This document shows, piece after piece, positions 11,651 to 22,285 of a DNA stretch of 64,000 nt (positions within the stretch are counted from its first letter, which is position 1; each line of letters starts with the position of its first letter). Where the stretch lies: the NCBI GenBank assembly GCA_001972305.1, contig BDDD01000877.1, positions 1 to 64,000 on the forward strand, in the 5' to 3' direction. The notes beneath the pieces are model-generated. The model did no database searches. It was given only the letters and a program-made list of their open reading frames with translations, and had not been told where the DNA came from. The translations under genes were made by a program, and so were the position numbers. This DNA is from Cephalotus follicularis. Lineage: Eukaryota; Streptophyta; Magnoliopsida; Oxalidales; Cephalotaceae.

Positions 11651-11968
11651 CGGAATCAACCAGTGCAATAATAGTGCCAATCAAGGCAAGTAATTATGTC
11701 TAGACAGATGGATCAGTTGAACTAGGTTCAACGCCTAACGTGCCTACTAAAATTTACTAATGAGGTTACTCTAATAGGTTTAGCAAACAGACAAATCAAT
11801 GTCAAACTATAACATCTTAACCCAGCAAATCCGTGAAAATCCTTACTAGTTAGGCAAAGTTTGATCCATAATCAACTCTCAAGGAAACGAGAGAAATTCA
11901 TTTCGAAAACCCATTTCAGAGATAAACTCTGTTTTGACGATTCCTTTTATGAACATTTGAGATGAGAC

Positions 11969-12046
11969 GTCGATGCGATAACTATAATGCATCGGTGTGT
12001 TGGGCTTAAACCATAAGCATCCACGCAATAGAAGAAAGGTGTCGAC
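11969..12046. repeat. Weak GTCGAC array in LTR D
   Basis: Cores start at 11969 (GTCGAT), 11991 (ATCGGT), 12019 (ATCCAC) and 12041 (GTCGAC), spaced 22, 28 and 22 bp. It lies at the same place in the LTR as the array in F. Confidence 0.55.
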
Positions 12047-12795
12047 GTGTTGGTGTTTAACATGAGTTCAATCCGAGTTCAAATCCAGTTTTAGCATACT
12101 TTTGCAAATCCGTTTCAAATAAAATTTCAAGGACAAAATCTAGACATGTATAAGAATGACATATCACGAGATGAAGTCATTTGGAATGTTAAAAGGTCAC
12201 CAAATCAAAAAGGGCATAAATGACATAACCTTTTCCAATTTCAATTGAAATCCGTGTAAAACCATTCTAATTCTCCCTAATCACAAACATACAAAAGTGC
12301 ACAATGGCACGTACGTAGTTTGTGCATATTATAAAGAACTTCAACAATCCATATTGCATTTTAGGTAGATAAGTCCTACCAAAATTTTGGTTTCAATCAA
12401 ATGCAATCCTAGCTTGAATATCAATGAAGTGCAAGCTTCTATCCTCCCTACTTTGATCAATCAACTGTGATACTACCATGTTTGATCATTGACAAATTTT
12501 CGTTCAAAGAGATGATGATTTGAGTATGTTGAAGAGAGAGAGAGAGGNGGGGGAGGGAGAGAGATATGAGAACGAGAAAAATGAATAAGAAAATAGAAAA
12601 TGGGTTTCTATTTATAACTTTCTCGTAAATCTATCCCTATGCTTAAAACAGTCATAAAAACTCTCAAATAAACATATATGGGTAAATCAACACCCTAAGT
12701 ATCGATAATCCATATGCACCTACCGTTTCACATAATATTCGTACCTTAGTTAAACACTAATGCAAAATGCCATAAAAGGGTTGGGTTTACCAATT

Positions 12796-13384
12796 TCTCA
12801 ATCCTTACAAGTTGAGCCTTGTATCTTACAATTTCATTTTTTTTTATTTTTTTTTTGAATTAATACCCATTTATACCCAACATGGGTTACATCATTTGGC
12901 GTTTGGACTACTGTTCCAAAGACTTCTCTTTTAAATAAGGATTGCATGAGATCTTCTTTCTTAGATTTAGGTTAGCAAGCCTAGCTTTCATTATAGTTGC
13001 AACTGCTTGTTGGAGAAGAAGTGAACAAAGGAATGCTTACTTTCTTTCTTTTTTTTATTGCACCATTCCATTGTAGCTAATCATTTCTTTGTTAACATTC
13101 TTTCCCACTTTGTGGTTCAGAATCTATATCAGAATTTGCGGTAATGCCCAATGCCACAACAAATGCAAACATATCATTAACCACAACACTTTTCTAATTC
13201 CATATTTGATAATTATGCACGTAACATATTTGATCATTAAACACGAATACAAGCGCGCGTTACTCAATTGTTGTCTTTTAAGAGAAATAAAAATTCTTTG
13301 AAAAGTTATTGATATATCGGATTATATTCAACAAGATTCATGCAAAAATTTGAAGCACATAATTTTTTATGCTAAAAGTAACGT
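12796..13384. other. Intergenic, AT-rich; left copy of a direct repeat
   Basis: No gene is seen. There are T runs near 12836-12860. Bases 13241-13382 match 14656-14790 in direct orientation, one copy on each side of LTR E1. Confidence 0.5.

Positions 13385-13450
<66 letters not shown>
13385..13450. repeat. TA/TG microsatellite
   Basis: A TA run is followed by a TG run with few interruptions. It touches the left edge of LTR E1. Confidence 0.95.
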
Positions 13451-13454
<4 letters not shown>

Positions 13455-14632
13455 GGGTTTCTAATATCAAGTCTTTTGATTTTGATGATAACAAAATCGA
13501 CTGTTATTTGTTGATGTTTGTAAGATTCATTTCAATGCATTTAATTGCAAAAGGCTAGCCAACAACTGAAATGATCAAGAAATGGAGAAGGCCTACCGGA
13601 TGAAGTGCTAAATACATTTCTTTAGTATTTTGGTCATAACTTTCTCTACATTGTAGAATTTTTATCTGAGGTCAACAGAATCAGAAACTAGACTTTCATA
13701 TCTTTCCAATGCATATTCATTTGTTCAATTTGGAACAGAAATGAGAAACAAGTCAACGTGCTGGAAATTGCAAAAAATAAACAGAACTGGAACAGAATCA
13801 AGTCGACGTTTTTGAGAAAAAAGTCGACGTGCTCAGACTTGGATACATAACGACTAGTTTTAAAGTGCATTAAAGTGGGAGAAAACTTTCCAAATGAATC
13901 CCAATGGCTATCTACTTCAAGAGGATATAAGTTGGGCTTGAAATTAAGTTTAAAAATGAGGAGGAATCATCAAATGCAAGCCTTTATCAAGCATCAAACC
14001 AAGCCTCCATTGTTCATCAAATCAAGTAAAAAAACACTCATATGCTTGTAACTTTTATTATTTTTAAGTGTTATTTGTGAGAGCTCATTAAAGCAAAATC
14101 AAACCTTTTAGAGATTATAAAAACACAAACACTTATACTTTATTCTTTAAATAGAGAGATTTGTAAACAAAACCCATTGTAAGGCTTCAAGTGAAAAAGT
14201 TTGTGTGATTAAAGTCAATCACTAAAGTAAATCCTCTAGGGGGATTGCTGTAGGTGAAAGGAGTTCTTGATTGACTCTTGTAATTAAATAGTGGTGGAAG
14301 GAGTTCTCGATTTGCTCCTATAATTAGATCGAGGTAGTATTCCGGGGTGCATACTTGTGAAATCTCAATGAGGCCCCTTGGGGAGTGGACGTAGTCAAAG
14401 AGTTGACCGAACCACTATAAATCGTGTTTGCATCTCTCTATCCGTAAACTCTTTACTTATTACTATTTATTTTCAAGTATTCTTACTTTGTTATTTTTCT
14501 CTCTTCAAGTATATTTTCTTTGCTTAATTGTTTATTCTCTTGAAGTGAATTACACATTGATTGGTTATTTGGATTAATTGAAAAATCTTTTAATATTCAT
14601 TAAAAAATCCATTTCACCAATCCTTGATTGCA
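13451..14632 (+). repeat. Element E1: SIRE-like Copia solo LTR
   Basis: The LTR begins TGTTGGGTTTC at the end of the microsatellite and ends in GATTGCA. It shares with E2 the early TTTTGATGATAACA phrase and, near the end, GTGGACGTAG followed by CCGAACCACT. A possible TATA (ATATAA, 13925-13930) follows three palindrome units. There is no primer site, coding or clear target duplication, so it is read as a solo LTR. Confidence 0.65.
13752..13832. repeat. Short GTCGAC array in LTR E1
   Basis: Cores start at 13752 (GTCAAC), 13803 (GTCGAC) and 13824 (GTCGAC); the last two are 21 bp apart. They lie about 100 bp upstream of the possible TATA box. Confidence 0.6.
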
Positions 14633-14655
14633 TTATGTAACTTTCAATATATATA

Positions 14656-14790
14656 AACACAAATACAAGTGCAAGTTACTCGTTAATTGTCCATTTTGAG
14701 AAAATAAAAATACTTTGGTAAGTTATTGATATGTTGGATTATATGAAACAAAATTCATGCAGAAATCAGAAGTAATGATTATGCTAAAAT
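14656..14790. repeat. Right copy of a direct repeat flanking E1
   Basis: The sequence resembles 13241-13382 over about 135 bp, for example TACAAGTGCAAGTTACTC against TACAAGCGCGCGTTACTC. The two copies lie on either side of E1 in the same orientation. They may be LTRs of a very small element or a local duplication. Confidence 0.6.
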
Positions 14791-15183
14791 ATCATTATTT
14801 TAAGCAAAAATTTGAAGCATTGAATGAAAAATATTATACGCTTAATTTTATTAGTCAACTGAAACTATTGTCTTATATTATATGACTTAGAACTTACCAA
14901 TACAAATTTGTATTACAATATACATGTTCAAAACAAAAACAGTAAATGTTACAAGTGCTAAGAAACTAAATTTTTATTTATTGTTTGGTCGTTCACAGTT
15001 TATACTCTTGCGGGTCAAGAGTTTATATTAATTGGTTATTCACAGTTTAAACTCTTACAGGCCAATAGTTCTTGGTATCTTGCTCTCGCAGTTCACCGAT
15101 TCGAGTGTTTTGCAATATCTAATCCTTTAAGAAAACCCACAACTCAATAGATCGTGGACTCAATATGCTCCTTCTATCGTTAA
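14791..15183. other. Intergenic, nothing recognised
   Basis: AT-rich DNA between the direct repeat and LTR E2. No coding, RNA or terminal repeats are seen. Confidence 0.5.
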
Positions 15184-15306
15184 TGTTGACGATTAAGTCC
15201 CAATCCTTGTTTTGATGATAACATATTTGCATCTAACTAAGTTACTTGATGTGCAAGGAATTACAAGTTGAATATCAAAGTCTAAAACCATCTGCAGAAA
15301 AAGAAG

Positions 15307-15925
15307 TCGACTCCTTTACTTAAAGCATCGACGCCTTTTGTAACAGAATTAACTGCCAAGAAAGCATCGTCCTCCCAGTTATAGCATCGACGTCCGTACT
15401 AAAAGAAGTCGACTACTTAAAGAAGACGTCGACTACATTCAAGAAGACATCGACTACTTCAGTGATCACATCGACGGGATTAGTCATTTTTGGAACAGAA
15501 GCTACTGTCTGAAAAATGCACTCAAAGACATCGATCCTCAGACAAAGACATCGACGTCCAAGTAAAAGACATCGACGCCTTTAAATAGAGATCGACGCCA
15601 TTTTCATAATCCCCAGAAAAAGCATCGACTCCAAGGAAGAGATCGACGTGACACTCAAAGTCTCTGCACCTGGACATTTCCCAGAAAAGACATCGACGTC
15701 TTTAGAAAAGAAGTCGACGCCTTTTCAAGAAGACAACACCCGGGAAAGCTGGAACGGCTAGTTCAACCACTTCCAACGGCTACCAAGTAAAAGACATCGA
15801 CTCCTTTAGAAAAGAAGTCGATGCCTTTTTAAGAGAACAAGAACCGGGAAAGCTGGAACGGCTAGTTTAACCACCATAACGGCTATCAACCAAAAGACAT
15901 CGACGCCTTTCAGAAAGAAGTCGAC
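15307..15925. repeat. Dense RTCGAC palindrome array in U3 of E2
   Basis: Cores start at 15307, 15328, 15367 (degenerate), 15387, 15409, 15429, 15450, 15471, 15531, 15551, 15572, 15592, 15625, 15643, 15692, 15713, 15796, 15817, 15899 and 15920. Most steps are 20-22 bp and several larger ones are near multiples of 20. From 15685 the array is organised in a higher-order unit of about 104 bp, repeated two and a half times (15685-15788, 15789-15891, 15892-15937), each with two cores 21 bp apart and, in the complete units, the phrase GGGAAAGCTGGAACGGCTAG. Confidence 0.92.
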
Positions 15926-16023
15926 GTCTTTGTACCAGCAAGAGATAAATTCAACAATTGCAACTCACATTATTTAATCAAAAGCTTCCACAATTTAAGC
16001 AACGGCTAGATACCTTTTCTGGC

Positions 16024-16030
16024 TATAAAA
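16024..16030 (+). promoter_or_regulatory. Putative TATA box of LTR E2
   Basis: GGCTATAAAAGGAAG is a strong plant TATA match, about 100 bp downstream of the last palindrome core. It places the array in U3, upstream of the likely start of transcription. Confidence 0.65.
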
Positions 16031-16553
16031 GGAAGCATGAAACCTCAGAATACAACAACAAGACATACCAAGAACTACTACAATTCAGAATCAATCACAC
16101 AACTTCAAGAGAAATCAAAATTCAAGCTATCTAGTGTGCAAAAGCTCAAAGTGCCCTACATTGTTAAACAAGCTTCTAAAGCTTCTATCTTTGAGTGTAT
16201 CTGAGTGTTTCTATTTGTGAGCTTTACTTATTCACATCAACCTACTTAAGAGGTTATTGTAAACACTTTTCACATTTACTTGTAAAAGAGGAGATTCCTC
16301 TAAGGCTTTGAGGTCAAAGTCTTGTGATTAAGGTCAATCATGAAATTGTAAGGTGTAACGATTTGCTGCCTTAATCAAATCGAGCTAGTGGAAACTCAAG
16401 GAGCTCCCTTGGGAAAAGTGGACGTAGGCAAGAGTTAGCCGAACCACTCTAAAACTCGGAGAAGTTTTTCTTTCCTTATCTCTTTACATTTAAAGTCTTT
16501 AAATTTCCGCATATTCCTCAATATTCAATTCACCCCCCCTCTTGTATATTGCA

Positions 16554-16724
16554 AGAGTGTTTTATTTCAGTTAAGGAGGTGCTATAGATTCCAAGTCTAC
16601 ATTGAGGTCCCATATTAAGTCACTGAGGAGGTACAATAGGAAAATAAATAAAACATCCAAACACTCTTAAGTAAGAGATGTTTGGTTCTTGATGTGCCAC
16701 ACTGGACCCAGCGGAGGTCTAAGA
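16554..16724. other. Short unassigned stretch
   Basis: Sequence between E2 and the Gypsy LTR fragment M. No feature is recognised. Confidence 0.4.
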
Positions 16725-17175
16725 TGTTAGTCAAACTCATTTGGTCTTTTAATCCATAAGTTGGATACTAATTAAAGCCTATTCCGTAAAACAAAAATCC
16801 ATATATACTTAAAACTTCCATACATATGTACGTACATCCATTCAAACATCAATATATAGGTCCATACAATTCAATACAAAGCCATAGCATACATACTCAA
16901 ACATTATACAGTGAAATCCATAAAAGAAACCATCCTTGGATCCATGCTCCTTCCATATTTACCAAAACTGATCTCTGCGTCCATGATCATTGTCCCTTGC
17001 CCCTGATCCGTCTGTACCTGGTCACACAAACGGTGTCCCATCCCTAAGGATGGGTCAGCCAAACAACTTCGTAGGAAACAACCCCATGCTTAAGATATGA
17101 GCAGATATCACAAGTATAAATGCATGAATGATTGTGGTTAACTAATACGTTTATATAACCGTCCCATACCGACAT
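16725..17175 (-). repeat. Element M: Gypsy LTR fragment
   Basis: The fragment resembles the left part of the LTRs of F (29985-30540) and D, for example AATCCATAAGTTGGATACT against AATCCATGAGTTGGGTACT, then the CCCATCC...GATGGGT block. It is truncated before the array region and adjoins element I. Confidence 0.6.
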
Positions 17176-18040
17176 ATACCCTCAACCCTACACTAGTGTT
17201 CGAAAACGAGATGGAAGGGGCATGACATATCTGTCCTAGTAGTCTCTTGGCCGTTTGCTTATGACAAAGTGCACATAACAGAAGCCAAATTCTTTGATCA
17301 GTTTGATGAACACAAGGATGATTCCCTCCAGGACACCAACTATTATTATGAAGGGGCGATGTCAAGGAAGGACCATGACATACTACTAAAAGATAAGCCC
17401 ATGCGTCAACTGCTCCAAAACCCAAGGAAGTGTGGAGGAATATACAGAGAGGCCTTGCCTAATGGTAAGGCACGTTAGCACTTATAAAGATGTGCGTGAT
17501 GCGAGAACCTACTAATCCGCAAAAGAAGATTATGAAGCATAGGCATTTGAGCCTACACCAAAGTATTTGCAAGATGGCCCAAAGCCACGACAAGATGAAC
17601 TTGAAGAAGTTACCTCAGTCCTGATGATGCAATAAAAAGGGTCATTCTCATTAGCAAGGTTATTCCTCCATGTATTCATGACTGATTGATAGAATTATTA
17701 AAAGAATTTCAGAATGTATTTGCTTGGTGTTACCCTAACATGCCTAGACTAGATGCATCACTTGATTCCCATAAGTTATGTCTCTTCTTATTACAAGCTT
17801 GTTAAGCAACCTAAACGCACATTCCACTATGAAGTGAAAGTTCAAGTTAAAGGTAGAAATTGAAAAATTACTTCAATGTCGGGTTTATCCAACCTATAAT
17901 ACACCCAACTTGGCTAGCCAACATTGTGTCAATAAGAAAGAATGATGGACAAATTCAATGTTGCTTGGACTTCAGAGATCTTAACAAAGCATGAACCAAA
18001 GATGAATTCCCCCCTATGTAGACACCATGATCGACGCTAC
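17176..18040 (+). pseudogene. Tat-like Gypsy pol, part before the hAT insertion (element I)
   Basis: From about 17640 the plus strand reads as the start of a Gypsy reverse transcriptase with many frame changes: ELLKEFQNVFAWCYPNMPRL, then FHYEVKVQVK and EIEKLLQCGFIQP, PTWLANIVSIRKNDGQIQCC and DFRDLNKA. The last is the RT box common in Tat-like elements. The upstream part (17176-17500) has an open stretch at 17269-17478 that I do not recognise. Coding continues at 23788 after the hAT insertion. Gag and protease are not seen. Confidence 0.75.
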
Positions 18041-18493
18041 TAGGACCATGCATTCGGGTATTAACCGAACCCGAATTTCTATTCGAGTACTGGTCTCGAG
18101 TAGCACTTTAGTGCTCCCAAACCCTACCCGATTTTTAGATACTACACGAAAATTCAGGTTTCAGGTATATTCGAGTATTACCCGAAATTACCCAAATAAA
18201 TTATGGCAGTTTTTTTTTAGACCTGTTTTTATAATCTGTTTGGTAATTTATTATAAGCTGTTTCTACAAAAATTAAACTTGTAAATTGTAATAATATATC
18301 AGCTAAGCCTTAAAAAACTATTTGTAATAAACTAAAACACTAAACATTAAAACATAAAACAACTAAAACTACATAGACACCACAAACATTAAACAAAACA
18401 CTAAACAGTCCACTACCCACCTCCACCAAGTCACCACTCACCAACAATCAATCCAACAGGAGTTACAAGACCAAAAATAAACAAAATAACAAA

Positions 18494-19641
18494 GGGTAAA
18501 TTATACAAAAACACCTGAGTTTTATCTCTGTTGACACTTTAGCACCTGAAGATTCAAAATATAAACTTTGACACTTATGATGTTGTTTGGTAGACAGTTA
18601 GACACCTGCCGTTAATCTGATGTTAGTTGATTCGTTAGTTTTAGGGTAAATTACACAAAAACACCTGAGTTTTATCTCTGTTGACACTTTAGCACATGAA
18701 TATTACAAAATAACAAAGTCACACCTCATTATTAATGTTGTTAACGGAAATTGCAAAATACAATACTACCCTTATATTAAAAAATATGTACTTAGTGTAT
18801 TAAAAAATCTCAGTTCCCTCTCCATGCTCTCCGAACACGCATAGCCATTTTCACCAGCTCCACTCACACCCCCACATGAACCCAGCCCCATCAAAACAAC
18901 CATTCACCTCCACCAAATGCTCAACCAAACACAACCCCTAAAACCTATAACCAAAGCCTTATCCAGTACCTAAATTACCAACAAGTAGCCACAGTGAAAC
19001 AAAAAAAACTGCCCAAAACAAAAACCCAAAACCGAACCACAACCTCAAAACACCATACAAAACCAAAACCCAAAAAGCATACCCAAATAAAAAAATTCCA
19101 CTGCCATAAAAGACAACCTACAACCAATCACCCAAGCGTACAACATTCACAAGCAACCACGCACTCACCTTACCGCACAGACCATCGCAAAACACACCTC
19201 AATCACCGCCCTTACTCTATCCAGACCCAAGAGTTTTGAACGCAAATCTGGTATGGATCCCATTGTTGGTGTGGTTTGGTGAGGGAGGGAGAGCATGGAG
19301 AGGGAACTGAGATTTTTTAATACACTAAGTGCAGATTTTTTAATATAAGGGTAGTATTGTATTTTGTAATTTTCGTTAACAAAATTAAGGTGTGACTTTG
19401 TCATTTTGTAATCTTCAGGGGCTAAAGTGTCAATGGAGATAAAACTCAGGTGTTTTTGTGTAATTTTCCCAATGTTATTAATATAATGCTGATGTGGCGG
19501 TAGATCAACTAACGGCAGATTAACGGCAGGTGTCTAACTGTCTACCAAACAGCATCATAAGTGTCAAAGTTTCTGTTTTGAATCTTCAGGTGCTAAAGTG
19601 TCAACAGAGATAAAACTCAAGCGTTTTTGTGTAATTTACCC
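18494..19641. mobile_element. Non-autonomous Mutator-like element, nested in hAT
   Basis: The ends are long inverted repeats: GGGTAAATTATACAAAAACA at the left and the complement of the right end, GGGTAAATTACACAAAAACG, continuing for about 150 bp (the CACCTGCCGTTAATCTG block is on both sides). The flanking 9 bases are AATAACAAA (18485-18493) and AATAACGAA (19642-19650), an 8 of 9 match that suits a Mutator-like target duplication. There is no transposase. The A/C-rich middle (18840-19250) has only chance open frames. Confidence 0.85.
18644..19470. mobile_element. Inner copy of the same terminal repeat
   Basis: A second pair of inverted ends starts with the same bases, GGGTAAATTACACAAAAACA, and runs inward for about 195 bp to the TTCCCTCTCCATGCTCTCC block, also inverted on the right. 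It lies inside the larger element. No matching 9-bp duplication is seen, so it is either a nested relative or a duplicated terminus. Confidence 0.7.
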
Positions 19642-20164
19642 AATAACGAACCCATCATCACACCACAAACAATTAAAAGTCTACAACCATTACAAAACAA
19701 TAAATAAAAGTCATAAAACAGTCCATAAAAGTCATAAAACAGTCAATAAATAAACATGAACAACTGCATGCATCTCATCCCGCCTACACCTCCGATCATC
19801 AACAATTGAGCATTGAAAACAATCCACACCCCACAAATAATCGGGCATCCTCAAATAATCAACAGTACAACTACAAGAGACAAGAGTACAAAATCAGTCT
19901 CAAAAACATATGCAAATTACACAAAGTCAATGTGGATGTATAATTATTAATTGATGTGAACACAAATAGCAAAATAGTTACGCATAGTAACTTATGTGTA
20001 ACTTACCCTTAGGCCTTAGCCAAGTTGTCTTCACCTCAGGTATCACTTATCACCTTGGAGTCCCCACTCCCAAATTCTAAAAATTAAGAAATCAAGAAAT
20101 GCATTAAAAGAGTAATTTATATTTATTTTATCATCTCGAAAATTTCTAAACAAGAGGACTAATA

Positions 20165-22285
20165 AGATTTTAAGAATGTTAGAAGTTACCATCTTCAAGT
20201 TTTCAAGTTCTTCCAAATCTTCTTTAATATTGACCCGAGTTGATGGTCGAAGTCAATCTTGAGTACAAACCAAAGCTTCAACAAGCCTAGGAGTGAAGGA
20301 GCTCCTAAATGGATCAAGAACGCGTACTTCCGTGCTAAATGCATATTCGGAAGCAACAATGGATATTGGAGTAGCAAGCACATGACAAGCCAAATGCGAG
20401 AGGATAAGAAATCTAGAACTATTAACTTTCTACCATCCTAATACATCAACGTCTTCATCCATTTTTTCTATATTTTCACCTAGACACTTATCAAACTCCG
20501 ATTGATTATCTCCATTGCTTCCTGATTCATCCATCTGCTTTATATATAAATCTACCATCTTTGTTCATCTCACATTTCTTGGGGGTTCCAAATCACTTGA
20601 TTCTTAGGGCCTGAGACTAGCACTTCATTGTTCACATTCATTATGTGAACCATACAGTTTTTGGTACTCATCAAACAAATCAAACAAAGCATTTTTCACT
20701 TTTTTTTTCTCATCTCCTTGGCCAAATCATTTTCATACATCTGATTCAAAGCAAACCGCATAAAACCAAACTTGTGCCTCGGATCAAAAATAATTGCAAT
20801 GCGAATGAGAAAGTTCATCTTTTTTGCATTACCCCAATATTTATCATACTTGTCTCTCATCTTAATAGCCATCACCTGCAACTCATTATCGCTACTATCA
20901 ATCCACTCCTTCAAGAGACAATATGACTCACTGGTCTCATGAAAGTAAGAGTTTGAAGTAACATATAAAAAACCTGACACTCGTCGTGTCAGCTGATAAA
21001 AGTACTCTAAAACCTTCACCACCCTCCTACAATTCTCCCAATCTACATAAAGGGGCCTACCCTTCCCCTTTCCCTTCCCTTGGGCTACATCATTTATAGA
21101 TGGTTCTAACTCCAAAGCTTAATGTGGGTCTTCAATATCAAACCTATCAAATGCTCCTTGATATTTTAAAGTAGCCTCAAGAATTGGATAGGTTGAATTC
21201 CATCTAGTTGACACATCAAGGCACAAAAAACTCTTACTTAGAATGTTTGCTTCCTAGACACACAGTTTAAACTTTTTCAACCTAACTGGAGATTGTCTTA
21301 CATATCTCGCAGCCGCCCTAACACGAGTAACAGACTCACCAACCTCAAGCAACCCATCAACTACCCCAAGATTTATTATATGGGAAACACATCTCATGTG
21401 AAGGAATTGCCCATCCAAAACATTCGATACAAAGTAAGAAAATTGATTCTTCAAATATGCAATAGCACATCATTAGAACTAGCATTATCAACAGTAAATG
21501 TCATTACCTTCTCAATACCCCAATCTTTCAAACATTTATCAATCGCCTTTCCTCTTTGCTCACCATTATGACTAGAAATTGGAGAAAAATTAGTATTCTT
21601 TTGCTCAATTTCTAGTCATTGTCAATGAAATTGGCAGTAGAGACATGTAGTTAATCCGTTGTATGGATGTCCAAGTATTAGTGGTGAGACAAATCCTTTC
21701 ACATGAACTTCTAAAAAAAGATTTTAATTTCGACCTTTCAACATTATAAAGTTGATGACAATCCCTAGTAACCGTCCAACGTGACGGAATATGAAACCAT
21801 GGACATGCGACAGGCATAATATATCTAAACCCTACACCCTCGACAAATTTTAATGGGAGCTCATCAACAATAATCATATGGGCTAATGCTTTCCTCACAA
21901 CCTCCTCATCTAACTTCCAATTGGTAAGGTTACCACTACTACCCGCCCCCTCTTGGCCTTTTTCAACTAGTTGAATATTCAATAATGCTTGTTTTTTATC
22001 TATGTTGGGCAGGTATTTTTTGCATGACTTCATGTGATAACCAAGAGATGTAATCCCATGTTTGTTGCTATCAGGACACAATTCTTTACTACAACAATTA
22101 CATTTAGCCTTTGTTCCATTAGCAATCTAATGATTCCATACCTCTAACCTAGTATCCATAGTCTTTCTCTGAACTTTCGGCTTACTAACAGTGCTTTCGA
22201 GTTCCTTCGGCAAGGAATCATAGCCTTTCTCTACATCCTGCACTTCCTCCAGGACCTCCACTTCATGTGATGGCATTTGCAACAT
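20165..22285 (-). pseudogene. hAT transposase, broken
   Basis: The ATG at 22285 opens a frame that reaches a BED zinc finger (VWNH, then CNCCSKELCPDSNKHG and YHMKSCKK) with one stop in it. Downstream pieces match the hAT core: CVSHIINLGVVDGL near 21400, VSTRWNSTYPILEATLKY near 21190, DWENCRRVVKVLEYFY near 21030 and FDPRHKFGFM near 20770. The C-terminal dimerisation domain is seen near 20370-20260 (ATPISIVASE, FSTEV, DPFRSSFTPRLVEALVCTQD). Frameshifts and stops (near 22130, 21605, 21254 and elsewhere) break it. The protein would cut and paste the element by binding its sub-terminal repeats. A possible splice donor lies near 20190. Confidence 0.88.

Larger units (their letters stand above)
10761..12795 (-). 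repeat. Element D: Gypsy LTR remnant
   Basis: The stretch lines up with the LTR of element F (29969-32676) in order and orientation. Shared marks are the start near 10830, the CAACTAG-type repeat (about 11435-11650), the block around GACAAAATCTAGACATG (12130) and the right end near 12795. The terminal LTR bases are lost, no coding adjoins it, and divergence is high, so it is an old solo LTR or fragment. It carries a weak GTCGAC array. One undetermined base lies at 12548, within a GA-rich run. Confidence 0.65.
15184..16553 (+). repeat. Element E2: SIRE-like Copia LTR (about 1370 bp)
   Basis: The LTR starts TGTTGACGATTAAG and ends after TTCACCCCCCCTC in TATTGCA. U3 carries the densest palindrome array of the window, then a TATA box (16024-16030). 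The downstream half has the motifs AGTGGACGTAGG and CCGAACCACTCT shared with E1. No primer binding site follows and no 5-bp duplication was found, so it is a solo or truncated LTR. The start matches LTR N closely. Confidence 0.75.

Noticed and set aside
15307-15925. Satellite or centromere repeat
   Set aside because: The array is short, lies within an LTR between U3 start and TATA box, and recurs in the same way in other LTRs.
13451-16553. E1 and E2 as the two LTRs of one element
   Set aside because: They are in the same orientation but too different in sequence, and the 550 bp between them has no primer site, polypurine tract or coding.
18994-19239. Lysine/threonine-rich open frame as a gene
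   Set aside because: It is a by-product of A/C-rich sequence in the centre of the Mutator-like element.
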